Notes under the pieces: model-generated
Told to the model about the DNA's origin: nothing
The model's input: the letters and a program-made list of their open reading frames with translations, nothing else
The model's database searches: none
In this document: positions 48,221-59,209 of the stretch, in pieces
Layout of the letters: each line of letters begins with the position of its first letter
Numbering within the stretch: the stretch's first letter is position 1
Origin: Liquidambar formosana
Taxonomy: Eukaryota; Streptophyta; Magnoliopsida; Saxifragales; Altingiaceae
Direction of reading: 5' to 3'
Length of the DNA stretch: 64,000 bases
Assembly (NCBI GenBank): GCA_039720395.1
Contig: CM077826.1
Location: 14,999,962-15,063,961 of the forward strand
Translations under genes and position numbers: made by a program

Positions 48221-51200
48221 TTATAAGCAGCCTATCCCCTTGCCATCATCAACAGTGTGGTTGTCCAACAATTGATGTACCATTTCTGTGCGAATCTGCA
48301 AACATTCTTCCTTTGTGAGAGCACTTTTTATGTCATCGCCACGAGATATTTGCCTCATAATATAACACACTATAACCCCACAATCAAGGCTGAAAAGGTA
48401 AAAATGTAATATAATTAATATAAAAAACGGCTTTCTTGTTTTCCATATCTAATTGATTAATTGAAGAAATGATTAATATCACTTACGAGCCAGGTTGTTG
48501 TTGTGGACATTTGTAATGGACGACAAATTTCATGCGCGTCAGCTCGTTTGTGTAAGTGCCATGTCTCTCCATATAGCCCTCCACATACTCCTTCTTTTGT
48601 TACAGAAAAATTAAGATAGTAAACTATATTATAATATTGAAGTTCCAGTAGCATTTTCACTAGTAATGTGTTGTAAAAAAATTTGTTACCAATTTAGAAG
48701 CATATGTTCGATGAGTTTCAATGGCTGCCCTTCGTCGGGGGAGCAACGAGTTGTAGTACCTCCACACAAACTTCATTGTGTCATACACGAGACATGAAAA
48801 GTGGTTATCAGCTGCAATTGGGAAGACCATATATTTGTAGGGTAAGCCCAGAAATATCTGATTATCCACAAACTCATTCTATTTTCTCCCAGCCTTCTCA
48901 TCTGAAATCATTGACTGCCTCAAAATACAATATCAGCACTATTAGTTGACCATCATTTTTATATATGTTTGATTATGTGTTCATGAAAAAATTTAATGTA
49001 GACTTCTTACCCAGCATAGGCTTGATAAGAAAAATGCTGGGACATCCCCCCTATTAAAATGCATATATTGTTCACGCCAAATGATAGATGCATACGCATC
49101 AACAATCTGTATTGATCACATTTCATCAACGTCACATAGTTTCAGTTTATTATAAGATAACTTTTATTTATAACAAATGAACAGTGAAGTTGGCATTAAT
49201 ATATATCAATATATATAGTGAAAGTCCTACCGCAGTGCTAATTGATTGGTCATTCCAAAGTTGCTCCAAGTCTTCCAAGTACACACCATTAATCTCTCCA
49301 CGACCTACAAGTGCACTGCACATTTAACATGTCCAACATATTAAATGAAGAGAAGACAAACCAATAATTAAGATAACTATAAACGAGGTTATAACTACAG
49401 CACTATATATCAATATTGGCTAGTTTCACAATTCAAATATTCTATACTTACGTGCCATTATCCAACGACAACAAATTTGAAATTTTCACCATATCTCCCT
49501 CAGTCAGGTGTCTACTGATTTCAATAATTGGCATCTTCAAGTTGGTAGATTCAAATGTATCCTTTGTTTGTTCCATATTGTCAACATCTACCACTTCTGT
49601 TTCTAAGTCCATTGTTGCTTCCACTGCCTTTTCTTTACCTCTTTCAGATAATCTTTGGGCCTTCCTTGGAATGTTGTATTCAAAATCAGGGTCAACGTTC
49701 CCTTTTCTTATTCTTGTCTTGATGCCAGCTATCATCGATCTCTGCTTGATTTCTTCATTCTCTTGGCGCACCTTTTGCAGTTCTGAGGTAAGGGCATCCA
49801 CTTTTGAATTTAGGGAATCAACTTTTGCATTTTGCTCATCCACTTCCTTAGTTTTTGAGTGCAAAAGTTGATTCATTTTTTCAATTTTAGCTGCTGATTC
49901 AGTTTGTAGAACAACAAGAGGTTGTGTTACCATTTGGCACACTTCTTCTTCTAGTTGTTCATGCAAATCATCATTTGCAGCTTCACATTTATTGGCAGCA
50001 GATAGCAAACATTCTTTTTCTTTTTCCAAATGAATTATCTTCAATTCTAGATCCCTTTTTTCAACCTCCAACTTCTTGATTTGTTCCTCTAACTCTGAAT
50101 TTTTTTTATTGAGCTGCAATTTTTCTTGCACAAGATTTTCCATTGCATTCTCTAAAATATTACTATTTTCTGTCAGCTCGTCCACTCTTTTTTTCAGCTG
50201 AGATGCTTCTGAGGGGGCATGATCACCTAATCTATTGATTGCATATGTCCCTTTTGTTGACTTTCGCATCTCACTTGCATCTGTGAAGACAACCGGGCTC
50301 CTACTAGCCTTTGTTTTTTTTCTATGTTGGACCTTTGTCTGCACCATAGCTTCTTCTCCCATTTCCTCTTCTTTTATCTCCAACTTTTGATCCATCATGT
50401 TTCTCAAAGCCTCCATTTTTTGGATCTCATGCATGGTTGGTTTCAATTCTTGAACACTTACCTAATTTTCAATAGACATTAATATCATTCATTAGAGAAT
50501 GGATGTGCATATCTTAAATTTTTAGACACTAACATGTAGCAAATTTATAATGACATATTAAGATAATTTATATCTACAAATCAAAACAGGCAACAAATTT
50601 ATACCTTCTCTTCTTTTATTCTTGACAAATTAAGTATGCTCAAAATGTCATGCAGTTTTCGCAAATCCCATTTGAGGAATCTAGGGAACATTCCTACGTG
50701 TTCTGCTTTTAGTATCATTGTGTGTTCACATAACCAATACTGGGAAAAAAAAAAACACAATAAATATGTGTTATATATAAGCAAATCATTTTGTAACATT
50801 TACAAACATTTATCATTTGTTTATGGTAAAGAAACTCAGACTCACCAACAAAATTATAACACATCCAGCCACACTCGTAGGTTTCGTATGCTTCCCACAT
50901 AAGTGACCACTTACGTGTTCTAATATCTCATTACTCCATGCATAATTTTTCATTTCACCCAGATCCTCAACTGTGCTACAAAGCTCCCAACTTACATGTT
51001 GCCCAGAAGACGAGAAAAGCAAATTGATGAAGATATACAAACAACAAAGTCGCACAGTGTCTTCTACATCCACATTAGTCACCCCTTTAGCAGCTTCAAC
51101 TATCTTGTTCTTTATAACAGGACCTTCAAGCTTTTCTCGATGATTGAACCTTCGTGAGTAAAATTGGGATTCGCATTGTTTAATTGTTGGAACATTTTTC

Positions 51201-51534
51201 AATTTTGTTTCCCCTGAAACAATTCCAAATACGAGAGCAATGTCGGTCTCTCGCAATGGAATGTACACTCCACCTATCTTAAATTGCTTCATTTTTCCAT
51301 CAAATGTTTGGATGATGCGCACAACATCATCGTCATATTTTCGGCAAGCTTTCACTTCAATTTTGTTGAAGATAAAAGCTTCAAACATATACCAAAAAGG
51401 GGTTATCTTGAAAACTTTGATATGCCTCTCGGTTAACTTCAATTCCCGGAAAAATTCAAATAGTGCAACCAACTTAGATCTATATTGTGGGTAGTAATTT
51501 TTCCCCTTTCTTGGGTTTAGACTATCTACCCCAC
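48221..51534 (-). CDS. ULP1-like (C48) SUMO-protease-family gene carried by the MULE; 5' end incomplete
   Basis: Minus-strand exons: 50846-51534, 50605-50739, 49452-50461, 49231-49315, 49011-49106, 48690-48878, 48487-48593, 48221-48389 (stop TAA 48221-48223). All phases agree over eight exons. The N-terminal exons encode a plant transposon-associated domain (DUF1985/plant-mobile-domain-like; the product contains RLCCLYIFINLLFSSS and MFPRFLKWDLRKLHDIL). The third carries a long coiled coil with E/K/L heptads and a MATH-free linker. The last exons encode the C48 protease core: His in DNHFS (48801-48803), Asp in VYDT (48780-48782), Gln in QQQPG and Cys in LDCGV (48380-48382). So the catalytic residues are all present. 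The acceptor of exon 48690-48878 is ATAG; any upstream acceptor would include an in-frame TAG. At least one 5' exon (split codon before 51534) is missing from this model. Target is unknown; de-SUMOylation is only a family inference. Confidence 0.8.
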
Positions 51535-52157
51535 CTACATAAATGAATAAACATGATTACAAATATATACACACAAGCATCTGTTTTCATTACATATCCA
51601 ATTACGTTTTGCTCAGACAGGGGTTTTGAACAAAACTTTAAGATAACACCACACAACAGGCATAGATAAGCAGCAAAGTTATTAGTAAAAAAATTTAAGA
51701 TAACACCACATAACAGGCATAGATAAAAAGGTTTTATTTTGAAGAACCAAGTCAGTCGATTGATTTATTGCATAGCTGAGACTTTTTGTTTGTCCTTGGT
51801 ATGCAATCGATCAATTCATTGCAGAAATCAACCAATTGATTAATACGCTGCAACACATGATTGGTCTCAGCATATCTTAGCCCACTACCGATCGATTAAT
51901 GGATTAGATTGATCAATAAATCAACTGGCTATAAGATTTTTGTTTTTTTTTTTAATTATGTTCACAACATGCAATCATAAACTTTGAATTACAAATATTT
52001 GAGTTTTATTTTCTACAGATCAAAACAGAAAAAATTTACAAATATTTGACCTAAACTAACGAATGCAGCCATAAACTTTGAATTAAACTAAAGGATGCAA
52101 CAGCTAGCATTCTTTGAAAATTCATTTTTTTCTATAGACGATGGGGGCTTTGTTTGA

Positions 52158-52640
52158 AATTTATCTGAATGTATCAAGTACACATTTTAAGATAATAACC
52201 AGACAGTGGGTTAACAATGCAGGGGAGGTGGTGAAACTACCCACTGTCTGCTAAATAACTACAGTTCAAGATTATCCTACAAAAAACACACAGTGGGTAG
52301 ATAAAAATTCCAATTTATCTGAATGTAAGAAGTACACATTTTAAGATAATAATCAGACAGTGGGTTAACAATGCAGGGGAGGGGGTGAAACTACCCACTG
52401 TCTGCTAAATAACTACAGATCAAGATTATCCTACAAAAAACACACAGTGGGTAGATAAAAATTCCAATTTATCTGAATGAAAGAAGTACACATTTTAAGA
52501 TAATAACCAGACAGTGGGTTAACAATGCAGGGGAGGGGGTAAAACTACCCACTGTCTGATAAATAACTACAGTTCAAGATTATCCTACAAAAACCACATA
52601 AGTTATCCGAAAAATGTTAAGATAACACATTTTAAAATGT
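52158..52640. repeat. 154-bp tandem repeats with internal hairpin, array 1 (3 units)
   Basis: Three units with a 154-bp period (AGACAGTGGG landmarks at 52201, 52355 and 52509). Each unit has a perfect 12-bp inverted repeat, CAGACAGTGGGT ... ACCCACTGTCTG (first unit 52200-52211 and 52239-52250, 27-nt loop), plus a partial extra copy CACAGTGGGTAG about 40 nt further on. The units are nearly identical; the third diverges at its right end. Confidence 0.9.
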
Positions 52641-53487
52641 TGCTGATGCTTCATTTGTTTACTTTTGAGCTCTAAACCCTGCCTTTAATCCCCATGTATT
52701 CTCAGCAACCAAAAGGAGAAAAATGAATATATCAAGCAAATAAATATGTCCTCATGCTGTTATGGTGATCAAATCATTTTGATTAACAGCAGGTCATTAA
52801 GTACTGGCATGACTATCAAATTGTGGAAAACCTCTTTCAACAGTGGTTATTACAGGATATGGAAGTAATGAAGTTGACAAGAGCCTGGTTAAATTACTAT
52901 ACTTTTGCAAGATATACTTCATGGAATAAAAACAGCATCAGTTTTTTCAATTTTGTGTCTCTTAATTTCTTTCCTAATGCATTCTGATCTTGCTGAAAGG
53001 ACCTAATTTCTTAACTGCATGATTATGGTCAAGGGCTCAAGGCTATTAACTCAAGCTTTGCATGCAGCTATCCACTAACTTTCCTATCATTAATCAATTT
53101 TTGTAATTTTTTTTCCCAGGAAGCAGCTAAATATCGTGACGAGCTTAAGGAAATTGCACCGCACTCTCTCCTGAAATGTTCAAGTGATGCAACAACCTTG
53201 GTATGTTAACAATCTGATTTTTTAATGACGACTGCCTAGTGTTCGGTGACTCATGTCGTTTAGAAGGAAAAATGCTGTTACCATTTTATTGAATTTTCTT
53301 AAATATAGTTTCATTTCCATCGTATCATGCCTATATCACCCTTCAACCAAAGAAATGGAAAAAAAATATTGTCATACCATAATATCTTGATTGGTATGTA
53401 AATGGAAACTTTGTAAGCATTATATATAGGTTTTATATAAGGATCGTGTTCCTTCTTGTGTCTTACACCTATTGACCCTTCCAACTT
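52641..53487. other. MULE interior between the two repeat arrays
   Basis: AT-rich DNA with no domain-bearing ORF. At 53119-53200 on the plus strand, an acceptor-like TTTTCCCAG precedes a short open stretch (GAAGCAGCTAAATATCG ...) that ends at a GTATGT donor, which looks like an isolated exon of a captured host gene. I cannot identify it. Confidence 0.35.
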
Positions 53488-53624
53488 AAAAATTTATCTT
53501 GAAAATTGATTCATTTGCATAGATAAGTCTACTTGGTAGGAAAAAAAAAAAATTAATAGATTGGGGAAAGTTTAACAAAGATTATATTATCTTTAAAAAA
53601 AATTATGCACCTTTCACCATGTGC

Positions 53625-53917
53625 ACATTTTAAGATAATAATCAGACAGTGGGTTAACAATACAGGGGAGGGGGTGAAACTACCCACTGTCTGCTAAATA
53701 ACTACAAATCAAGATTATCCTACAACAAACACACAGTGGGTAGATAAAAATTCCAATTTATCTGAATGAAAGAAGTACACATTTTAAGATAATAACCAGA
53801 CAGTGGGTTAACAATGCAGGGGAGGGGGTGAAACTACCCACTGTCTGATAAATAACTACAGTTCAAGATTATCCTACAAAAACCACATAAGTTATCCGAA
53901 AAATGTTAAGATAACAC
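53625..53917. repeat. 154-bp repeats, array 2 (2 units), inserted between 137-bp direct repeats
   Basis: A near-identical copy of units 2-3 of array 1, ending at the same AAATGTTAAGATAACAC boundary. It is flanked by two 137-bp direct repeats, 53488-53624 and 53918-54054, which differ at only a few positions. Confidence 0.85.
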
Positions 53918-54609
53918 AAAAATTTATCTTGAAAATTGATTCATTTGCATAGATAAGTCTATTTGGTAGGAAAAAAAAATAATTAATAGATTGGGAAAAG
54001 TTTAACAAAGATTATATTATCTTTAAAAAAAATTATGCACCTTTCACCATGTGCTCCTCAATGGGTTCGCTTTGAATATGGCTTCAGATATTTGGAAATT
54101 GCTCTGCACAATAATGAAAATTGAATAACTGACGCACATAGCTATGTTATAATGTTATGAAGATTAGGAATACAAAAATTTTGAATTCAAATCTTAAACA
54201 AAAAATTTATAATCAAAGGTGTCAAATTCATGCAAATTCATGTCATATTATAGTCCCTTTTGTAGGAACTACAATCAATTCTTGTACATGGCCTCTTACG
54301 AATACAAAAATTTTGAACTACAATCAATTCTTGTCAGATTATCCTGCAAATTCATGTACATGGCCTCTTAGTTTCGTACTTTTATTCTCAATCGCGAAAT
54401 GTAGATATTTGCCAATCAGAAGAAACCAACAAATATTCAAAAAAAAATTTAATTAGGAATGTACAAAAGTTTGATCATATAAACAAGATAAAAGCCACAG
54501 TTTTTCTTCTATGTTGTTTAAAAACAAGAAAAAAACCCAAAGATTTTGAATTGTGGTAACCAAATTAAACGGAGTAAAGTTGTTTGGAAACCCCATATTC
54601 TGGAGAAAC

Positions 54610-55600
54610 AAAAATCCAAACGTGATTCAAGATCAAAAATCACTAATTTCCCCTAAAAAATCCTATCTTTTTTGTTGCTTCCTCCTCGTTCAATGGCGTG
54701 TCTGATAACACCCCAAAACCCCTGTTTTGCCGTTCCAATCGTCACAAACACTACGTCAAAATCACTAATGTAGTATTGTTTGCTCTACCATTTCAGATAA
54801 TTTCATGTTATCAAACAGACACCCAAACGTGATTTAAGATAAAAAAACACAAAACTTCCCCTAAAAAATCATACCTCTTCTGATGCTTCTCCTTGTTCAA
54901 TTCCGTTTCGGAGATCCCCTGTTCTGCCGTCCCAAATAAACCAAGTTCTGTTGCCTCCTCCTCCTTCAATGGCATGTCTGATAACACCTCAAAACCCCTG
55001 TTTTGCCGTTCCAGATAACCTCCCACCAGACCTGATCTACCGTTTCAGATAACTACGTATTATCAAACAAAAACCCAAACGTGATTTAAGATAAAAAAAC
55101 TTAGAACTTCCCCTAAAAACCGCATACCTCTTCTGATGATTCTCCTTGGTCAATGGCGTTTGAGATAACCCCTGTTCTGCCGTCCCAAATACTCCTTCAA
55201 TGGCGTGTCAGATAACACCTCAAAGCCCCTATTTGCCGTTCCAGATAATATCCCACGAGCTCTGCGCTGCCGTTTCAGATAAGTCGATTATATCAAACAA
55301 GCATCCAAACGTGAATTAAGATGAAAAAAACCCTAACATTCCCTAAAAAAACCTACCTTTTCTGATGCTTCTCCTTGTTCAATGGTGATGCTTTTCTGTG
55401 CTTTTCAAACAACTCTATGCAAGGCGTTGAGAACCCCTTTCAGATACGACGTTGCTCTCCGACGGCGTCGCTTGTTTAGAGGTGGAAGACAACCACGGGA
55501 ACATAGTGAGGTTATTTAAGAAAAAAAACCCAAATCAAAACCCTAAAAAATCATACCTTTATGTGTTTCAGATAACTCGTTCTCTTCTCTTGAAAACTCA
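54610..55600. repeat. ~210-250-bp tandem repeats at the right end of the MULE
   Basis: Four or five diverged units begin near 54617, 54824, 55077, 55307 and perhaps 55500. They share CCAAACGTGATTTAAGAT, CCCCTAAAAAATCATACC, CTTCTGATGCTTCTCC and CCGTTCCAGATAA blocks. On the minus strand each unit has an AGAAGAG|GTATG donor-like site, so they may form the repeated 5' leader of the ULP1-like gene. Confidence 0.75.
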
Positions 55601-55749
55601 TTTCAGATAACCCGCGAAACCAGGGATTTCCTTTTTGAACGTATATTGGTGGTGTTAACGGGGTTAATAGGAAATCCCCAATCACGTTCAATTGCCGTTA
55701 TTCGTCCCAGGTTCGGCATGTATGGGTCGGCCCACCTATCACTACTGTT

Positions 55750-56048
55750 ACTAGAAAACATCATTTTGAAATTTTGAATAACTTCAAAAAAGGAAGTTTT
55801 TCAAAAATTTATCATTTAAGTAGACTTTTTGGCAAAAAATAAAATAAAGGTTATAAATGGCTAAAAAGTCTACTTAACCGATAGATTTTGGAAAAACTTT
55901 CTTATACAAAGTTGTTCAAAATGATGTTTTCTAGTGAACAATGCGATCGGTTTTTGTAAAATTTTTTTATATTTTTTCATAAAACCTTAAAAATCTAAAG
56001 AATGTGGGGTATGATAAGAAATGGGTCTCATTGTGCCAATAGTAATTC
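55750..56048. mobile_element. Right part of MITE copy 2 (centre and right arm)
   Basis: This resumes the palindromic MITE family exactly where the 43568-43676 fragment stops: ACTAGAAAACATCATTTTG, the centre, and the matching TTCAAAATGATGTTTTCTAG arm. Its central block is in the opposite orientation to copy 1. Confidence 0.8.
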
Positions 56049-56876
56049 ATCACTTATGTTTTGCTAATGCCGATAATAATTTAATTTTTTCAATTATTGG
56101 TCGTATGAGACAACTGTATGTTATTTTATAATTAATCTAAAGATATTTTGTTACCTTGGAGAAATAGATATACCTTATAAAAGTTTTAAGAATTGCATTT
56201 AATTAATAAATTAATTTATTAATGAAATTTATCATACCCCCCATTCTACAACTTATCGATTTAAGTAGGTTCAAGGCCACCCTTTGAACCCCAAGTCTCT
56301 CGCTCAATACCCATGGGCAGAAAATGTGCAACTAATGCTATTCATTTAGATTAAAAGGAAAGGGATACCACATTTTATCATTAAGTCGATTCAAGATCAC
56401 CTTTCCAGCTCCAAATCTCTCCTTTCTTGGAGATCAAAGATAGATACCACCAATACTATTAGATTGGTGATAATTTATGTTGTCAAAATGATATTGGATC
56501 ATTTAAGACGTTCGATTTCAACAAAATACGGTATTGATTTAATCGACTGACGGTTCCTCTAGAAACGGAATTTTAAGTGGACAGATCTTTCAGCATTTTA
56601 AAACACAAAAGGATTGCCCAAAGTTAGAATTTTTCCTCATATTTAGTGACTAAATAAAAGCACTTATTACCGTGAAAAATATGACAAATCTGTTGATTTA
56701 ATAATAGACCCACTTCACAGATTCTCCATAGATTCTCTGAAAGTGCCAAATTAGGTCTCTAAATCACCCTCACTCCGCTTGGGAAACCCTAGGGTTCCCA
56801 ACACGTGAAAAAAACAAAACGCTCGGTTACCATCAGCATATGCCACGTGTCATCAATTTAATGGTAACCTTCCACT

Positions 56877-56910
<34 letters not shown>

Positions 56911-57960
56911 TCTTAATGCATGGGGTCTTTCTCTCTTAAAAGGCACATCACATGTATCCTGTACAGAGAGAGAGAGAGAGAGAGAGAGATGAGAGGGGGT
57001 TATATTTTTCACAACTCACAAGTAATGGTTGTTGCACAATGTAATTATCAAATATCAATTAATTGAAATTATCAATTAAGGATTTATGTTCAAAAGTGTG
57101 ACAATATGTTTTGTGTCCGCCATTTAAATCATTCAATTGAAGACAACCTAATCAAAACCGAGCTGGAAATCTCCAACATAATTCCGACCCATTGTTAACA
57201 AGGTAATCCAAAACCCATCAATAACACTATTAAAATTTTATTTAAATAAAAAACCGATTGGGTTGGTTGGGCTTGGCTTGGGTGGCCTAACAAAACTAAA
57301 AACCAGCACTTCTCACTAATTTAGATGTTGCATGTGACATGTGTCTTACCATGGAACAAATTAAAGGACCTTACGTACAAGATTTCATTATGAAATGTCA
57401 CCTAATTTGATCACGAACTGATTAAAGTTCGATTTTATTTTTCATTAAATAATGTGCAAAATTTTTTGTTGACTTTAGTTGGTGTGCATGTGTAGACCCA
57501 TTTAACAAATTTTCAAAAATTTATATTAGTGGGATATATCAAATATGACCAATATGAGTCTAACAAATCTAAAATAATAAATATAGACTTTGAAGTTTGT
57601 AGTGAGATGCATCTGTTATTATCAACATTTAACGTTGTAACTTGAGTTTACGTAATCTAGATGATTGGCCGTAGTGGTGGGTGGTCTCCAGTTATTTATT
57701 TATTATTATTTCAATTAGTTAATAGAGATGAATTCTAATTTATTAATTAATGTTTAGGATAAATTTTGTCGGTCTCTAGATTAGAATTAGAGAAATGAAA
57801 ATTTTTCAGGACCCCTTGTGTGGGTCTTTAATTATTATTATTATTTCTAATAGTTTGATTAGTGTACTCCCTTTTTAAATGATTTTTTTAATAGCTGAGA
57901 AATCTTGAATGACATTTAATAATAAAAACTCATTTGATTTGGTTGTTTTCATATAAATTA
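56049..57960. other. Gene-free stretch right of the MULE
   Basis: Two related CCACC/TTTCAAG-type segments (about 56240-56330 and 56360-56430) look like degraded repeats. A T30 run lies at 56880-56909 and a (GA)n run at 56965-56989. No ORF of interest. Confidence 0.55.
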
Positions 57961-58066
57961 CTACTCTCTCTGTCCCACAAAGATAGGCCATATTTGCTAT
58001 TTTTCTTGTCCCAAAATGTTTGTCCACTTTGAAAAGTCGAATTATATATATATATATATATATATA

Positions 58067-59006
58067 CTAGATATAGCACACGTGCGTTGCACGTGAATAT
58101 TTTTAAATAATATTAGTTATACAAAATAATAAACATAAAGATTTTATATTTTTTCAAAAAAGATAAAGTTTAAAATTTGAAAGTACAACGAAAGATTAAA
58201 AACTCTTTAGATATATATATTCATAATTTTTTTTTTCTTCATAAAACGGAATATTTAAAGAGTTTATATTCGTATATATTATCATACAACTTGATAGTTG
58301 CTCTAAAAAGGAATTTGAGTAAAAATCTAACTTTAATTTATTAAGAGTTTGAATTAAAATCTAACTTTCATTTGTTACCAAATGATAAGAATGTTTATTA
58401 TGTATTTCAATTAAAGGAAGGGTAGATATGTATTTTTTTTATTAAAATAAGGGTATATTGGTCGTTCAAAAGTTTTTTTGAGATTCAACCTTTTATAGGT
58501 AGTATAGATTTGCAGAGTAAAACTTACCAGAAAAGGGAGAAGTCCTCATTAATGGAAAAAGTGGAAAGAAGGTTGAAACTACTCTTGATGGAGAAAGTGG
58601 AATTTACAATCCGACTGTTTATTTATTATATAGGAATTATAATTTCCGTTTTCTTTGAATTCCTATTTGTGTTTTATATATTAAGGTATATGTTTTAGAA
58701 TATATTAAGGTATGTGTTATGCCTGTTGTTTTAGAATTATAATTTCTATATTCCTATATATTTCTATTTATTATATAGGAATTATAGTTTCTGTTCCCTT
58801 TGAATTCCTATTTATGTTTTATATATTAAGGTATGTGTTTTAGAATATATTAAGATATGTGTTTTAGAATTATAGTTTTCATATTGCTATATTTCCTACA
58901 TATGCAGAAGGGTGGGTAGTTGTGTATTTAAAAATTAAAATAAGGATATATTAGTCAATCAAAAGTTTTTCTTACATCCATCTTTTTATAGGTAGTATAG
59001 TATAGA
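58067..59006 (-). mobile_element. Non-autonomous Helitron (minus orientation), with duplicated 5' end
   Basis: Read on the minus strand the 3' terminus is a 7-bp-stem hairpin CACGTGC-AAC-GCACGTG (58079-58095), eight bases, then CTAG (58067-58070) followed by T: the Helitron 3' signature. The 5' terminus reads A|TCTATACTATACTACC near 59006. A second copy of the 5' end (A|TCTATACTACC, 58508) and ~70 bp of matching subterminal sequence occur internally. No Rep/helicase is encoded. Confidence 0.65.
58621..58865. repeat. 145-bp imperfect tandem duplication inside the Helitron
   Basis: Two copies (from about 58621 and about 58766) share ATTTATTATATAGGAATTAT, TTTGAATTCCTATTT and TATATTAAGGTAT(A/G)TG blocks in the same order. 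Confidence 0.7.
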
Positions 59007-59209
59007 TAGTATAGATAGATATATTTAAAAAGTTTCCTACACTAGCTCTTGTTAATTCAATAATTACTTTCAACACAAAACCCAATACAAAAAAAAGATG
59101 ATATTTTTGGAAAGATGGTGCTTAATAAATAAAAAGCGAATGTAATGATAGTCTTTTCTTAAATTCCGTGTTTTGTCGAATATGGTATATTTTTGTGGGA
59201 CGGAGGGAG

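Larger units (their letters stand above)
43677..55749 (+). mobile_element. ~12.07-kb Mutator-like element carrying FAR1/FRS transposase and a ULP1-like protease gene
   Basis: The element lies between two halves of a MITE, with 9-bp flanking near-duplicates ACTAAGAAA (left) and ACTAGAAAA (right); 9 bp is the usual MULE target duplication. The terminal ~55 bp are imperfect inverted repeats: left CAATAATGCTAGATGGGACG against inverted right CAGTAGTGATAGGTGGGCCG, and GGGACGACTAACG against GGGACGAATAACG. Cargo: a FRS-type DDE transposase gene (+, 44718-47388), a convergent ULP1-like gene (-, 48221-51534 and upstream), degenerate subterminal repeats, hairpin-bearing 154-bp repeats and ~230-bp tandem repeats. 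MULEs with ULP1-like cargo are known as Kaonashi-type elements; I infer membership from architecture only. Boundaries may shift by a few bases. Confidence 0.82.
57964..59209. mobile_element. Stowaway-like (Tc1/mariner) element with a nested Helitron
   Basis: Left end CTCTCTCTGTCCCACAAAG, inverted right end CTCCCTCCGTCCCACAAAA, both continuing to a shared CCATATT(T/C)G block, with TA at each border. These are Stowaway/mariner hallmarks. Its 1.25-kb size is explained by the nested Helitron-like insertion. Confidence 0.8.
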
